Part shown: positions 8,455 to 17,046 of the stretch, in pieces | Layout of the letters: every line of letters starts with the position of its first letter | How positions within the stretch are numbered: the first letter of the stretch is position 1 | Made by a program: the position numbers and the translations under genes | DNA from: Arenicellales bacterium | Lineage (GTDB): Bacteria > Pseudomonadota > Gammaproteobacteria > Arenicellales > Poriferihabitantaceae | Reading direction: 5' to 3' | Assembly: GCA_028285825.1 (NCBI GenBank) | Contig: JAPYNK010000185.1 | Location: 1 to 39,143, forward strand | DNA: 39,143 bases | The notes under the pieces: model-generated | Told to the model about the DNA's origin: nothing | The model's input: only the letters and a program-made list of their open reading frames with translations | The model's database searches: none

Positions 8455-10338
8455 TCAAGCCTCATTAATGGTGGTTACATCAACATCCGATGCAAACAAA
8501 TTCAAGCGCTCCAGCAAATAGTAGTCGATCAATCGCCGCGCGATAGGTGCGGCCACTTTACTGCCGCTACCCCCATGTTCAATGACAACGGAAATTGCAA
8601 TTTTAGGGTCATCGAGCGGTGCAAAGCCCACAAACAGTGAATGATCCCGATATTGTTTCGGTGTGTCATCTTCATCATAGCTTTGTCCCTGCGGGATTCC
8701 CACCACTTGTGCGGTCCCTGTCTTACCGGCCATTTCATATTGCATGTCAGTGCGAATGCCTCTGGCCGTACCGTTTTCACCATGCACCACTCGACGCATG
8801 CTCTCAATCACCTCATCGTAAAACTTGTCCTCTTTCAACTCGACTTGTTCTTGTTCCGTAACCACTGACGATTCGGGCTGCTGCGTAATTGGGTTTTCTG
8901 TCATCTTCAGTAAATGCGGGGCAATCGCGACACCCCGATTAGCCAGAATTGCGGTTACTGAAGCGAGTTGAACGGGAGTCATCAGCATGTAGCCTTGCCC
9001 AATGCCCGCATTCACCGTATCCCCGGGAAACCAGGGCCGGTTTCTGGCTGTTCGTTTCCACTCCATGCCCGGCATCAAGCCCGAACGTTCACTAGGCAGG
9101 TCAATCCCCGTTTTCTGGCCAAATCCAAATCGCATCAGGCCTTCCTGCAAGCGGTCAATCCCGAGGCGGGTAGCCAGATTGTAGTAATACACGTCGCAGG
9201 AGCGCTCAATCGCAGAATGCCCGTCCACTAGACCATGCCCGGTTCTTTTCCAGCAACGATACCGTCTATTGCTGTTGGGCAAACTGTACCAACCCGGACA
9301 GTAGACCTTTCGATCATGCTCAAACCCATGATCAAGACCGACCAGCGAAATAAACCCCTTGATTGTTGAACCCGGCGCATACTGTCCATAGATCGAGCGG
9401 TTGAACAGGGGTTTCTGCTCGGAATCATTCAACAGCGAATACTGGCTCTGCGAGATACCGTTGACAAACAGGTTTGGATCATAGCCCGGGGCACTGGCCA
9501 GGGCGAGCACTTCCCCCGTACCGGGATCAATCGCGACAACCGCCCCTTCATAGCCATCGAGCGCTGCCATGGCCTCTTTCTGAAGCATGATGTCCAGGCT
9601 GAGATGCAGGGTCTGCCCGGAATTGGGCAACTCCTGCCTGAGATGCCGGACAATACGTCCATGTGCATTCATTTCAACCTGCGAATGACCCGGCTCACCC
9701 TTCAGGGTTTTTTCATACTGGGACTCGATTCCGGTCTTTCCGATATGCGATATTCCGTTATATTCTCCCCGCTCATTGACCTGTTCCCGATCATCAACGC
9801 TGATCCGCCCGACATAGCCCACAATATGTGCAGCCAGATCGCCATACGGGTAATCACGCTGAAGGTTAACCTTTAATTCAACGCCGGGAAACCGGTGTTG
9901 ATTGACGGAAAATATCGCAACCTGCTCATCGGTCAGGCTGGTCTTGAGCGTCTGTCGTTCAAAGGAAGGCCGAAACTTGAGAATGGCCTTCAACGCCTCA
10001 ATGTCAGCCGGAACCAACTCGACCAGATGGCTCAATTCCTGCAGGGAACGATCCAGATCCGGAATGCGGTCAGGCTGTATTTCGAGATTGAAGACGCGAA
10101 CATTATGTGCCAGAACCTCTTCATTGCGGTCAAGAATCAGTCCCCGGACCGGTTCAAGGGGTACCCTGTCTATGTGATTTTCCTGGGACAGCAATTCGAA
10201 ACGGTCGTGCTGGGCAATCTGCAAATAGGCAACCCGGACAAACAGGACAAGTGACAGCAAGGCTATCAACAGCAGGATCAGAAAAAACCGCACCTCCAGC
10301 ACATGCTGATCGATTTCGTTTTCTCCGGCCCTGCTCAT
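8455..10338 (-). CDS. mrdA: Penicillin-binding protein 2, peptidoglycan D,D-transpeptidase
   Basis: PBP2 crosslinks lateral wall and is the partner of RodA. Starting at ATG 10338, which overlaps the mreD stop (ATGA), gives 627 residues with a 16-residue cytoplasmic tail before the single transmembrane helix (about 17-40), matching E. coli spacing. An upstream ATG at 10431 would add 31 residues inside mreD. Pedestal elements GLILDRN and the transpeptidase motifs are intact: SxxK at 324-327 (APGSTIKG), the second motif S380-C-D, and KTG at 539-541 (AGKTGTAQ). The WFPGDTVNAGIGQGYMLMTP segment is also typical. It lies within mreBCD-mrdA-rodA. Confidence 0.97.
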   Translation of the reverse strand: MSRAGENEIDQHVLEVRFFLILLLIALLSLVLFVRVAYLQIAQHDRFELLSQENHIDRVPLEPVRGLILDRNEEVLAHNVRVFNLEIQPDRIPDLDRSLQELSHLVELVPADIEALKAILKFRPSFERQTLKTSLTDEQVAIFSVNQHRFPGVELKVNLQRDYPYGDLAAHIVGYVGRISVDDREQVNERGEYNGISHIGKTGIESQYEKTLKGEPGHSQVEMNAHGRIVRHLRQELPNSGQTLHLSLDIMLQKEAMAALDGYEGAVVAIDPGTGEVLALASAPGYDPNLFVNGISQSQYSLLNDSEQKPLFNRSIYGQYAPGSTIKGFISLVGLDHGFEHDRKVYCPGWYSLPNSNRRYRCWKRTGHGLVDGHSAIERSCDVYYYNLATRLGIDRLQEGLMRFGFGQKTGIDLPSERSGLMPGMEWKRTARNRPWFPGDTVNAGIGQGYMLMTPVQLASVTAILANRGVAIAPHLLKMTENPITQQPESSVVTEQEQVELKEDKFYDEVIESMRRVVHGENGTARGIRTDMQYEMAGKTGTAQVVGIPQGQSYDEDDTPKQYRDHSLFVGFAPLDDPKIAISVVIEHGGSGSKVAAPIARRLIDYYLLERLNLFASDVDVTTINEA

Positions 10339-10841
10339 CAGTCGTTCCGCGAATCGGGATGAATCCATGCCTTGCCAAGAATGACTCGTAAAAATGGCCA
10401 TATCAATCCGGCCACAATGACCGATTGCCAATTCAGCATGGAGAATTCATATCCGAAAGCCAGATGGTTGAGCCAGAATTCAAATCCCATGACAAACAGG
10501 CAAAGCGCCATGACAAAAAAGCATTGGAGCCACAGGGGATAATTCAGCGCCCTCGGAGTGACCATAGACACAATAAGTGCAGCCACCGCGAAACTCAAGG
10601 CATGCTGCCCCAAAATCGTCAGGTTGAGAATATCCAGCAGCAACCCGACGCACCATGCCGTAAACATGCTGAACCGGTCAGGCGCAACCAGACACCAGTA
10701 GATCACGATCAGCAATACCCAATTCGGAATCATGGACTGTATGGATTCTTGATAATTCAACATGCTGAGCAGAATTGCGAAAAAAAACGTGCCCATAATC
10801 ACGATTTCCGGATTTCCCCCTGATGGTTTGTCACTCGCCAT
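10338..10841 (-). CDS. mreD: Rod shape-determining protein MreD
   Basis: A 167-residue integral membrane protein with about five hydrophobic helices, the size and topology of MreD, which links MreC to the elongation machinery. The family shows little motif conservation; support comes from PDRFSMFTAWCVGLLLDILNLTILGQHAL, where the GLLLD-x8-GQHAL pattern is characteristic, and from its place between mreC and mrdA. Its start overlaps the mreC stop by 11 bases and its stop overlaps the mrdA start. Confidence 0.94.
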   Translation of the reverse strand: MASDKPSGGNPEIVIMGTFFFAILLSMLNYQESIQSMIPNWVLLIVIYWCLVAPDRFSMFTAWCVGLLLDILNLTILGQHALSFAVAALIVSMVTPRALNYPLWLQCFFVMALCLFVMGFEFWLNHLAFGYEFSMLNWQSVIVAGLIWPFLRVILGKAWIHPDSRND

Positions 10842-11697
10842 CGTCGGCCACCTTATGCCCTTCCACTTCGTCCTGATGCTGTTCCGAGGTCCACAGCAAG
10901 AGAACGTTCTTGATGTATTTCACACTGACTGCAGTCTCAACGCTGACTTGCAGAAAGGGGCGCGTTGTATCCTTCAATACTTCTGTAACGGTCCCGACCG
11001 GATAGCCGGCAACAAATCGATCTCCCATCCCGGAGGTGACCAGTTTATCACCAACCCGAATATCCGCTTCGAGTTCAAGATAGGGCAATCTGATTTGGCC
11101 GGGTATTCCCGTGCCCACTCCGATAGTGAGCAGGCCATTTCTGACAACCTGTACAGGAAGGCCTTGAGCAACATGGCTAAGCAGCATAACCACGCTCCGC
11201 TGAAACCCGACCTCGGTAATTTGTCCAACCACGCCATTGTCGGATACTGCCGGCTGACCGACATAAACGCCCGATTCAAACCCTTGATCAATGACAATCT
11301 GCTGGCTGACCGGATTGCCATCTGCGATGATGATGTTCGCCAGCAACAGCTCCCCACGATCCTTGACCGATGTCGAGAGCAATCTCGACAGCCTCTCGTT
11401 TTCCTGCCGGATTGCCTCGTATTGCTGTATTTGAACCCGTAACGCCATGTTTTCTTCTTCAATCTTCCTGTTTTGCTCCTGCAGGGTCGCCTTGTCCTGA
11501 AGCAATTCTGCCATTGCGGAAATTCTGGATTGCGCATTCACGACCAAGTCGAAGGGCTGGCGCATGATCGTGCCAACAATCTTGACCGGATGGAAGAGTT
11601 CCGTCTTGCTGTCAAGAACCAACAGTCCAACAGACAGAATCAGGAGCAAGGAAAATTGGTAGAACGGAGAACTCAGGGTTCTGATCATGCTGCCCAC
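10831..11697 (-). CDS. mreC: Rod shape-determining protein MreC
   Basis: A 288-residue bitopic protein: one transmembrane helix (about 12-28), a coiled coil (about 60-105, rich in Glu, Gln and Leu) and the periplasmic beta domains with VVIDQGFESGVYVGQPAVSDNGVVGQITEVG and SGMGDRFVAGYPVGTVTEV, both classic MreC segments. MreC binds PBP2 and activates RodA-PBP2. ATG 11688 (three residues in) is an equally good start. About 140 bases separate it from mreB, more than elsewhere in this operon. Confidence 0.96.
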   Translation of the reverse strand: MGSMIRTLSSPFYQFSLLLILSVGLLVLDSKTELFHPVKIVGTIMRQPFDLVVNAQSRISAMAELLQDKATLQEQNRKIEEENMALRVQIQQYEAIRQENERLSRLLSTSVKDRGELLLANIIIADGNPVSQQIVIDQGFESGVYVGQPAVSDNGVVGQITEVGFQRSVVMLLSHVAQGLPVQVVRNGLLTIGVGTGIPGQIRLPYLELEADIRVGDKLVTSGMGDRFVAGYPVGTVTEVLKDTTRPFLQVSVETAVSVKYIKNVLLLWTSEQHQDEVEGHKVADDGE

Positions 11698-11838
11698 CCT
11701 ATTTCTACCCTACAGTGTGGCACTGGTTATGATTCAAGGTCTCAAATGGGGCTCCGGTTCGAATCAATCTAGCCACTGAAAAATATTGAGCCATTGACCC
11801 ACAAGACACATGATTGACGTCTTGAATTGCCGGCGAGG

Positions 11839-12900
11839 TCAATATTCAGCTGAATACAAATCGCTCAGAGTATCGACCTCTTCCAGGGCCCTTCCACACC
11901 CCCTGACCACACATGTCAGCGGATCATCTGCCACCACCACAGGCAATCCCGTATCTTCCATGATACGCCGGTCGATATCCTTGATCAATGCACCCCCGCC
12001 TGCAATCACAATTCCACGTTCGCCGATGTCGCCACTGAGTTCGGGGGGTGTTCTCTCCAGGCCGGCGCGTACCGCCCAGATGATTTCCTCGATTTGTGGA
12101 TTGATGGCTTCATAAACTTCGTTGCTGGTAACCACCAGACTGCGAGACATCCCTTCCGCAATATCCCGGCCCTTGACCTCCAGTTCGGAATGGTCGGAAT
12201 CGGACCAGGCTACGGCAATCGATTTCTTTATGCGCTCGGCTGTCGCCTCGCCTATCAGTGTTCCATGACGACGTTTTATGAATTCAATAATGGAAGAGTC
12301 AAACGAGTCACCCGCAACACGCAATGAACTTGAATAAACCATCGACCCCATGGACAGTACGCCAATTTCAGTGGTTCCCCCACCGATATCAACCACCATG
12401 AGGCCGGTTGGCTCAGCAACCGGAAGATTTGCACCGATCGCGACGGCTATCGGCTCTTCAATCAGGAATGCCTCCCGGGCTCCGGCATTGATCGCCGACT
12501 CGCGAATCGCCCTTCTTTCGACTTGCGTCGAGCCGCAGGGAACGCAGATGATGATTCGTGGAGAAAAAAACCAGCGGTAGTTCTGGACTCGGCGAATGAA
12601 GTACTTGAGCATGTCCTCGGTGACTCGGTAATTGGCGATCACGCCCTCCTTCATGGGGCGGATAGCCTTGATCGAGCCCGGGGTTCGTCCCAGCATTTTC
12701 TTTGCCTCCAGCCCAACTGCCAGAATACTCTGCCTGTTACCGCCCGAAAAATTTTCCTTGATGGCGACCACTGAAGGCTCATCAAGAACGATACCCTTTT
12801 TTCTGACATATATGAGGGTGTTTGCCGTGCCAAGATCGATAGCCATATCGCTTGAAATTGAAACGATTCCTGACAGCATATTGGATATCATGCGTCTCAT
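11839..12900 (-). CDS. mreB: Actin-like cell-shape protein MreB
   Basis: MreB polymerises under the inner membrane and orients lateral wall synthesis. The ATPase-fold motifs are intact: phosphate-1 AIDLGTANTLIYV, IIICVPCGSTQVERRAI, phosphate-2 LMVVDIGGGTTEIGVLS, GEATAERIKK and the adenosine motif ERGIVIAGGGALIKDID. It ends with LTCVVRGCGRALEE, where CG replaces the common GG. Three in-frame ATGs (12900, 12891, 12879) are possible; 12879 would match the length of the E. coli amphipathic N-terminus best, and none has a clear ribosome-binding site. It is first in the leftward cell-shape operon. Confidence 0.97.
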   Translation of the reverse strand: MRRMISNMLSGIVSISSDMAIDLGTANTLIYVRKKGIVLDEPSVVAIKENFSGGNRQSILAVGLEAKKMLGRTPGSIKAIRPMKEGVIANYRVTEDMLKYFIRRVQNYRWFFSPRIIICVPCGSTQVERRAIRESAINAGAREAFLIEEPIAVAIGANLPVAEPTGLMVVDIGGGTTEIGVLSMGSMVYSSSLRVAGDSFDSSIIEFIKRRHGTLIGEATAERIKKSIAVAWSDSDHSELEVKGRDIAEGMSRSLVVTSNEVYEAINPQIEEIIWAVRAGLERTPPELSGDIGERGIVIAGGGALIKDIDRRIMEDTGLPVVVADDPLTCVVRGCGRALEEVDTLSDLYSAEY

Positions 12901-13206
12901 GATGACATAGGTAATTTCATTGTATGTGCTAAGGCATGTCTCTAATGTCTACTGCAGGCATGGTTTCAGTGCTCTGCCAATCCTCTGGAGCAACTGACGA
13001 AAACAAAAATGCAAACTGACCGCCTATCTCAGTAATTATATCCTAAATTGCAACTTACAAAGTTACGATTATTCAACCATAAGTTTTAATTTTCACAGCA
13101 ACTACATGAGTAAATGGCTGGTAGTGGCCCAGTTTGGAAATGAGTCCTTGATGCAGAGCAAAACTGGTACAATACCCTTTAATACTATTCATCTTCAGAG
13201 AGAACA
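12901..13206. other. Divergent intergenic region between mreB and the secreted-protein gene
   Basis: This 306-bp AT-rich stretch must hold the promoters for the mreB operon (leftward) and the secreted-protein gene (rightward). AGAGAGAA just before ATG 13207 is a weak ribosome-binding site. TTGATG near 13149 and TACAAT near 13169 are promoter-like but only 14 bases apart, so I do not call a promoter. No dyad of note was seen. Confidence 0.4.
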
Positions 13207-13923
13207 ATGAAACTTCTACGAACACTCACCCCCCCCCCTCATAAATTAACAGCCCTCCTGCTGCTGGCAATGCTGGCCGGGCCTGCGGTGGCGCAGCAGG
13301 CGAGCCTCGGCATAACCGGCTCGATAGCAAATGGTACAGTTATCGAGGAAATGTCCTGCGCCGACAACGTGATCAATGTTCAGTTGAGACAAGCTCGCTC
13401 ACAACCAACAACCGTCCACGTGTTCGCCATCACCCGGAGTGGGCCGGGCCGGCTCGCGCCCGACTTTGACGTCAACATCATCAGTAATGGCGGACCGGTG
13501 ATAATTCCGCAGAACTCCATTGCCCCTGTCAACACCGGCATCTGCTGGCGCAATGACATTATCGAGGGCAACCCCAGTGAAGTCGAGGTCGTCATCGCCA
13601 ACGGCCCCGGCTACACCGTCCACCCGAGAGAAGGCAGGTTTAATTTCTCGATCTTTGATATGGACAACTGCAGCACGCCGGCCGACACTCCCGGCGGCGT
13701 GGTCTGGAAGGAGAACCCCGACTGCCGCTGTTCGACGGAGAGCCTGAATGACGAGGTGAGGCGGTATTCAAGGCGCGAAACCACCGTCACCCATAGAGGT
13801 GTTACGACCACGCACACCCAGGAAGACCAATGGTACCACCAGACCCTGAGAAACCTGGCCGGTCAGTTTTCCGATCCGTCCTATCTCTATTGCCCGGAAT
13901 CACCCTGGAGGGGACTGCCCTGA
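13207..13923 (+). CDS. Unrecognised secreted protein with a C10 tract in its signal peptide
   Basis: A 238-residue protein with a Sec signal peptide: basic start, hydrophobic LTALLLLAMLAGP and cleavage at AVAQQ (about residue 30). The mature part begins with a beta-rich domain (about 31-150: SLGITGSIANGT, VIEEMSCADNVINVQL, VHVFAITRSGPG) and ends in a Cys- and polar-rich tail with a repeated Thr/Arg stretch (YSRRETTVTHRGVTTTHTQE). Six cysteines in the mature part suggest disulfides and an extracytoplasmic location. I do not recognise a family. Codons 8-11 contain ten consecutive C bases, so a one-base slip would shift the frame right after the start. Base composition looks more G+C-rich than the neighbouring mre genes, and the gene has its own terminator. 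It reads as a recently acquired single-gene unit. Confidence 0.8.
   Translation: MKLLRTLTPPPHKLTALLLLAMLAGPAVAQQASLGITGSIANGTVIEEMSCADNVINVQLRQARSQPTTVHVFAITRSGPGRLAPDFDVNIISNGGPVIIPQNSIAPVNTGICWRNDIIEGNPSEVEVVIANGPGYTVHPREGRFNFSIFDMDNCSTPADTPGGVVWKENPDCRCSTESLNDEVRRYSRRETTVTHRGVTTTHTQEDQWYHQTLRNLAGQFSDPSYLYCPESPWRGLP
13229..13238 (+). repeat. Homopolymeric C10 tract inside a coding region
   Basis: Ten consecutive cytosines fall in codons 8-11 of the secreted-protein gene (Thr-Pro-Pro-Pro). Tracts of this length are hypermutable by slipped-strand mispairing in many bacteria, and one placed this early would switch expression off. Confidence 0.9.
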
Positions 13924-13954
13924 CCGCATGCTGACGCGGCAGCGCAGGGAACAG

Positions 13955-13977
13955 GGGCGGCTTTCAGCCGCCCTTTT
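13955..13977 (+). terminator. Rho-independent terminator of the secreted-protein gene
   Basis: A perfect seven-base-pair G+C stem (GGGCGGC / GCCGCCC) with a TTTCA loop is followed by TTTT, 31 bases after the stop codon. It is the clearest intrinsic terminator in the window. Confidence 0.85.
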
Positions 13978-14047
13978 CCGTGAAGGGACCCATAGTTGTC
14001 AAGCCGGGCCACTGCCCAGAACCAGGACTGCCTTGACCCTTTGAACG

Positions 14048-14692
14048 TCATTTGGCTTGCCCACCCCCAGTCTCGACCGAGGACTTGCAGTTTCCCTCAA
14101 GCAACTGCCTGGCAAGCTCGGGTTTTCTGCTTTTTTCGCCAAGCCATATTGCAAGGAACAGGTCCACGTCCTGATTTAATGCTCCAACCGGCTCTCCGTT
14201 AAAGAAGAACTCCAGAATGTTTTCACTGACTCGCCAGGCGGTAAAGCGATCACCCTTGGAAACCCCTCGCATAATTTCCTCAAGTCTCAGCCTGACTGAC
14301 TTGAAATCAGATTTGGGTCGATTTGAAATCCGCGCCATTTCCGAAATCGACGCCCAGACCAGGTCATGCCGGGAGAATTCGTAATCATAGATTAGAGTCA
14401 GTCCGTAATCAGCTTCCGATACGGTTTTCGAATCACTCCATAGTTCTGCTCGATAGAGCCGAAAAAACAGCCATTTGTAACTGGCACATCCTTTTGGGGC
14501 ATGTGCTTCGACCCGGCCACTGTATTCCGGATGCCGATCGCCTGCAAAAGCCAGCGTGAAACACAACAGCAAACAGGGGACAAGGCTCCGAAACCGAATA
14601 TGACGGTTAATGCGTGCCCGCAATGTCGCTTCCGGTTGCCGTATCCGGACAGCTTGCGACCTCTGGTCTCGATGATCGGAAATTATTTCCAC
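14048..14692 (-). CDS. Chalcone-isomerase-like periplasmic protein
   Basis: The product resembles the bacterial chalcone-isomerase-like family, small secreted proteins of unknown activity: a signal peptide (RFRSLVPCLLLCFTLAFAGD), then YKWLFFRLYRAELW and LIYDYEFSRHDLVWASISEM, the usual first beta strands and helix. The start is undecided: GTG at 14692 has no ribosome-binding site, whereas TTG at 14623 has GGAAG five bases upstream and would give a normal-length signal peptide (191 aa). It is the last gene of the NTF2-SDR-FAD-DUF1365-methyltransferase-DUF2878 operon, where such a gene is a regular companion. The Ser-Val-Glu-Thr-Gly-Gly-Gly tail is not conserved. Confidence 0.75.
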   Translation of the reverse strand: MEIISDHRDQRSQAVRIRQPEATLRARINRHIRFRSLVPCLLLCFTLAFAGDRHPEYSGRVEAHAPKGCASYKWLFFRLYRAELWSDSKTVSEADYGLTLIYDYEFSRHDLVWASISEMARISNRPKSDFKSVRLRLEEIMRGVSKGDRFTAWRVSENILEFFFNGEPVGALNQDVDLFLAIWLGEKSRKPELARQLLEGNCKSSVETGGGQAK

Positions 14693-14783
14693 TGGGTCAT
14701 GTCAACCGCACAAAATTAAAGTGGCAGGTTTACCCCAGGCAAGCGAATCAGCAGGCGTGCACAAGGGATCACGGTTTGGCACC

Positions 14784-15314
14784 TTATGGCTGACACTCAA
14801 GTTTGGGCCTGTTGTTCGCGGCCTCCCATCGACCGACAAAATTCGAAAGAATCAATGCATGGGCAATCCAGATCATGCCCAGAGCCGCGATGGACTGCAT
14901 GCGCTCCAGACCAAACTCGACATCGGTGAAACGCACCCCAACCACATAACTCAGGGGTCCGCCAACAATGCAGAATGCGATAAACAGCAGACGTTTTCGA
15001 ATCAAGGGCCGCAAAGACCACGGCAAGGTCATGGAAAAAAGCAGCCACAAGGTAACCATCCAGAAAGGCGGGACCACCAACCCGCTGGGATAAACCAGCA
15101 AGCCAAAATAACCCATGAGGGTGTCGCCGAAGAACCCCAGAAGCATCGTTGCTGCAATCAGCAATGCATCCTGTACTCCGGTGTAGAACCACTTGCCGTA
15201 GATTAGCAGTGCAGCCAGGGCGCAGATCATGGCCATAGTATTGCCATAGAGGACAACCAGCACCCATCCAAGCTGGAACTTCACGGCATTGGCAATGATG
15301 TGTGCCACCTGCAA
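14784..15314 (-). CDS. DUF2878 integral membrane protein
   Basis: A 176-residue membrane protein with five or six hydrophobic helices. ANAVKFQLGWVLVVLYG at the N-terminus and FFGDTLMGYFGLLVYPSG in the middle fit DUF2878, a family of unknown role found almost only beside DUF1365, CFA-like methyltransferase and FAD oxidoreductase genes. The start is TTG 15314, immediately after the preceding stop, or GTG 15308; no ATG is available. It may act in the inner membrane on the lipid product of the cluster, but that is inference from context. Confidence 0.78.
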   Translation of the reverse strand: MQVAHIIANAVKFQLGWVLVVLYGNTMAMICALAALLIYGKWFYTGVQDALLIAATMLLGFFGDTLMGYFGLLVYPSGLVVPPFWMVTLWLLFSMTLPWSLRPLIRKRLLFIAFCIVGGPLSYVVGVRFTDVEFGLERMQSIAALGMIWIAHALILSNFVGRWEAANNRPKLECQP

Positions 15315-16254
15315 TCAGGTTTTAACCATGACAATTTGTGCTGCACCAATTGCATTCTCGTCGAACCCGCCTTCGCAGTAGGCCAGATAGAATTGCCACA
15401 TGCGCATGAACCGGTCATCAAAACCCATGGCAGAAATCCGTTCTGAATTAGCCATGAAACGATTTCGCCAATGGCGCAGTGTCTCTGCATAATCCGCACT
15501 GATGTCTTCGAGATACTTCATTTGGAGGCGAGTATGCTTTCCGGCAGTGCCCAGGATCGACTCAAGTGATGGAAGCCCGCCTCCCGGAAAGATGTAACGC
15601 TGAATGAAATCCACACCATTTCGGGCAGCTTCATATCTTTGCTCGGGCATGACGATGGCCTGCAACAAGAGTTTTCCTCTGAATGCCAGCAATTCATTGC
15701 ATTTGGCAAGATAGGTCGAAAGATACTACCGCGGATGAGTACATCATGTGCTTATCAAGGAAAGCGGCAAAAAACTCATTCCCTAAATCGTAGTGCGCAC
15801 GGATATTACGTTTTGATCCGGTGATTGTATTGGCAGCCAGTCGATGTCTGTGTCGTTCGATGGAATGCACCAAACCGGATATCGCTCCGCCCAGACGTCT
15901 GAACCTTGGCAAATTCCGACATAAAAGCCGGACGACCGCTGGCAGGTCAGGACTTGTCCAGTATCCGCTCATGAAGGCCTCTCCGGCCCCGATCGAGGCA
16001 TTCAGCACCACCATCCGGTACATATCCATGTTCTTGACCACAATCATCGCATGAATGCCATCTTCAGAGGATGGGTCGCCAAACATGTAGGATGCATTCG
16101 GTTCTTCCAGACGCAGACTGCCACCCTCCAGTGAATCAAGGAATGCAAAGACTGAACGGCGAGCCAGTTTGGCTGAAATACCGCCTTTACCGAGTTTCGA
16201 ATTGGGCAGCAGCGTATCGTGCACGACCTTGTTGACAATTTCATCGGCTTTCAT
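15315..16254 (-). pseudogene. CFA-type SAM-dependent fatty-acid methyltransferase, internally deleted and frameshifted
   Basis: Two adjacent frames encode the two ends of one cyclopropane-fatty-acid-synthase-like protein. The first (15694-16254) carries the N-terminal region through the conserved HYDLGNEFFAAFL and MMYSS, then stops after ten unrelated codons. The second (downstream in another frame, 15315 to about 15720) resumes at TYLAKCNELLAFRGKLLLQA and continues through FIQRYIFPGGGLPS to a normal C-terminus (YCEGGFDENAIG). What is missing is the middle of about 120-130 residues, with the SAM-binding EIGxGWGG motif and the bicarbonate/active-site region. The junction lies at about 15715-15731 and changes frame. 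The family methylates or cyclopropanates unsaturated phospholipid acyl chains. No catalytic product is possible from this allele. Flanking genes are intact and tightly spaced. Confidence 0.88.
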
Positions 16255-16260
16255 CAGATA

Positions 16261-17046
16261 TCAGCTCTCCTCAGGGCGAGGTTGAATCTGGTCATGTGGC
16301 GGACTTTGGGTCTTGGGATGAGGATAAACCGGCACCCTCTTCAAACGCAGTTTCAAGGCTTGCCAATAGATACCCAATCCTGCTTTCATGCTCATTGAAG
16401 GCTGGCGAAAGACTAATCCGCTCATTCGGGGCAAGTTCATCTGAACACGCTCAAGAACCAGGGTGGCATCCGTCTCGCAACCGGAAGACCGGTGATTTTC
16501 AAGGTGAAAGAAAAGTCTGGATTCTGGCGAGCGAAAACGGCAGTTATAGGTCATGTCCATCGGATGGAACGGTGAGACGTGCATGCGTTTTGCAAAGCGA
16601 TCATTCTGATTTCGGGATTGCGGTTCTGATCGAACGACATATAGAATTTTTTCGCGCCACGGCGTGTTGGTGACCTGCAGGACCAGATATCGCAATTGAT
16701 CGCTGCTGTCATCGCAGTAGAAAATCGAGATCGGGTTCATTGCAAATCCCCAGTAACGAAGATTCGTGAGCAGCCGAATGCGTCCATCAGGACGCCATCC
16801 GGTTTCTGATTCTACCGTGTCCCGGATCATTTCAGGCAAGGGTTGGGCAGGGTCTCCCGCATAGTCACTGCGCCTGAACCAACCCAAAGCAGGATTTCGG
16901 GCACTCAATACTCCCGGGATATTCAACTCCTTCTCTACCGTTGCAAGATCAAGAAGCGGCATCATGACCCGATAGCGAAATTCATGCTCAACCGGAGTGA
17001 AGCGGCGATGTCGAATAATTCCGCGGTAGAGTGCCGATCCCGTCAT
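16261..17046 (-). CDS. DUF1365 family protein
   Basis: A 261-residue protein with the DUF1365 hallmarks: SALYRGIIRHRRFTPVEHEFRYRVMMPLLDL at the N-terminus, the central RLLTNLRYWGFAMNPISIFYC, VTNTPWREKILYV, and KRMHVSPFHPMDMTYNCRF. The family is of unknown biochemistry but is a constant companion of the FAD oxidoreductase and CFA-like methyltransferase. In alphaproteobacteria such clusters are tied to methylated or furan fatty acids and to the singlet-oxygen response. Its start overlaps the FAD oxidoreductase stop (ATGA) and seven bases separate its stop from the methyltransferase start. Confidence 0.92.
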   Translation of the reverse strand: MTGSALYRGIIRHRRFTPVEHEFRYRVMMPLLDLATVEKELNIPGVLSARNPALGWFRRSDYAGDPAQPLPEMIRDTVESETGWRPDGRIRLLTNLRYWGFAMNPISIFYCDDSSDQLRYLVLQVTNTPWREKILYVVRSEPQSRNQNDRFAKRMHVSPFHPMDMTYNCRFRSPESRLFFHLENHRSSGCETDATLVLERVQMNLPRMSGLVFRQPSMSMKAGLGIYWQALKLRLKRVPVYPHPKTQSPPHDQIQPRPEES

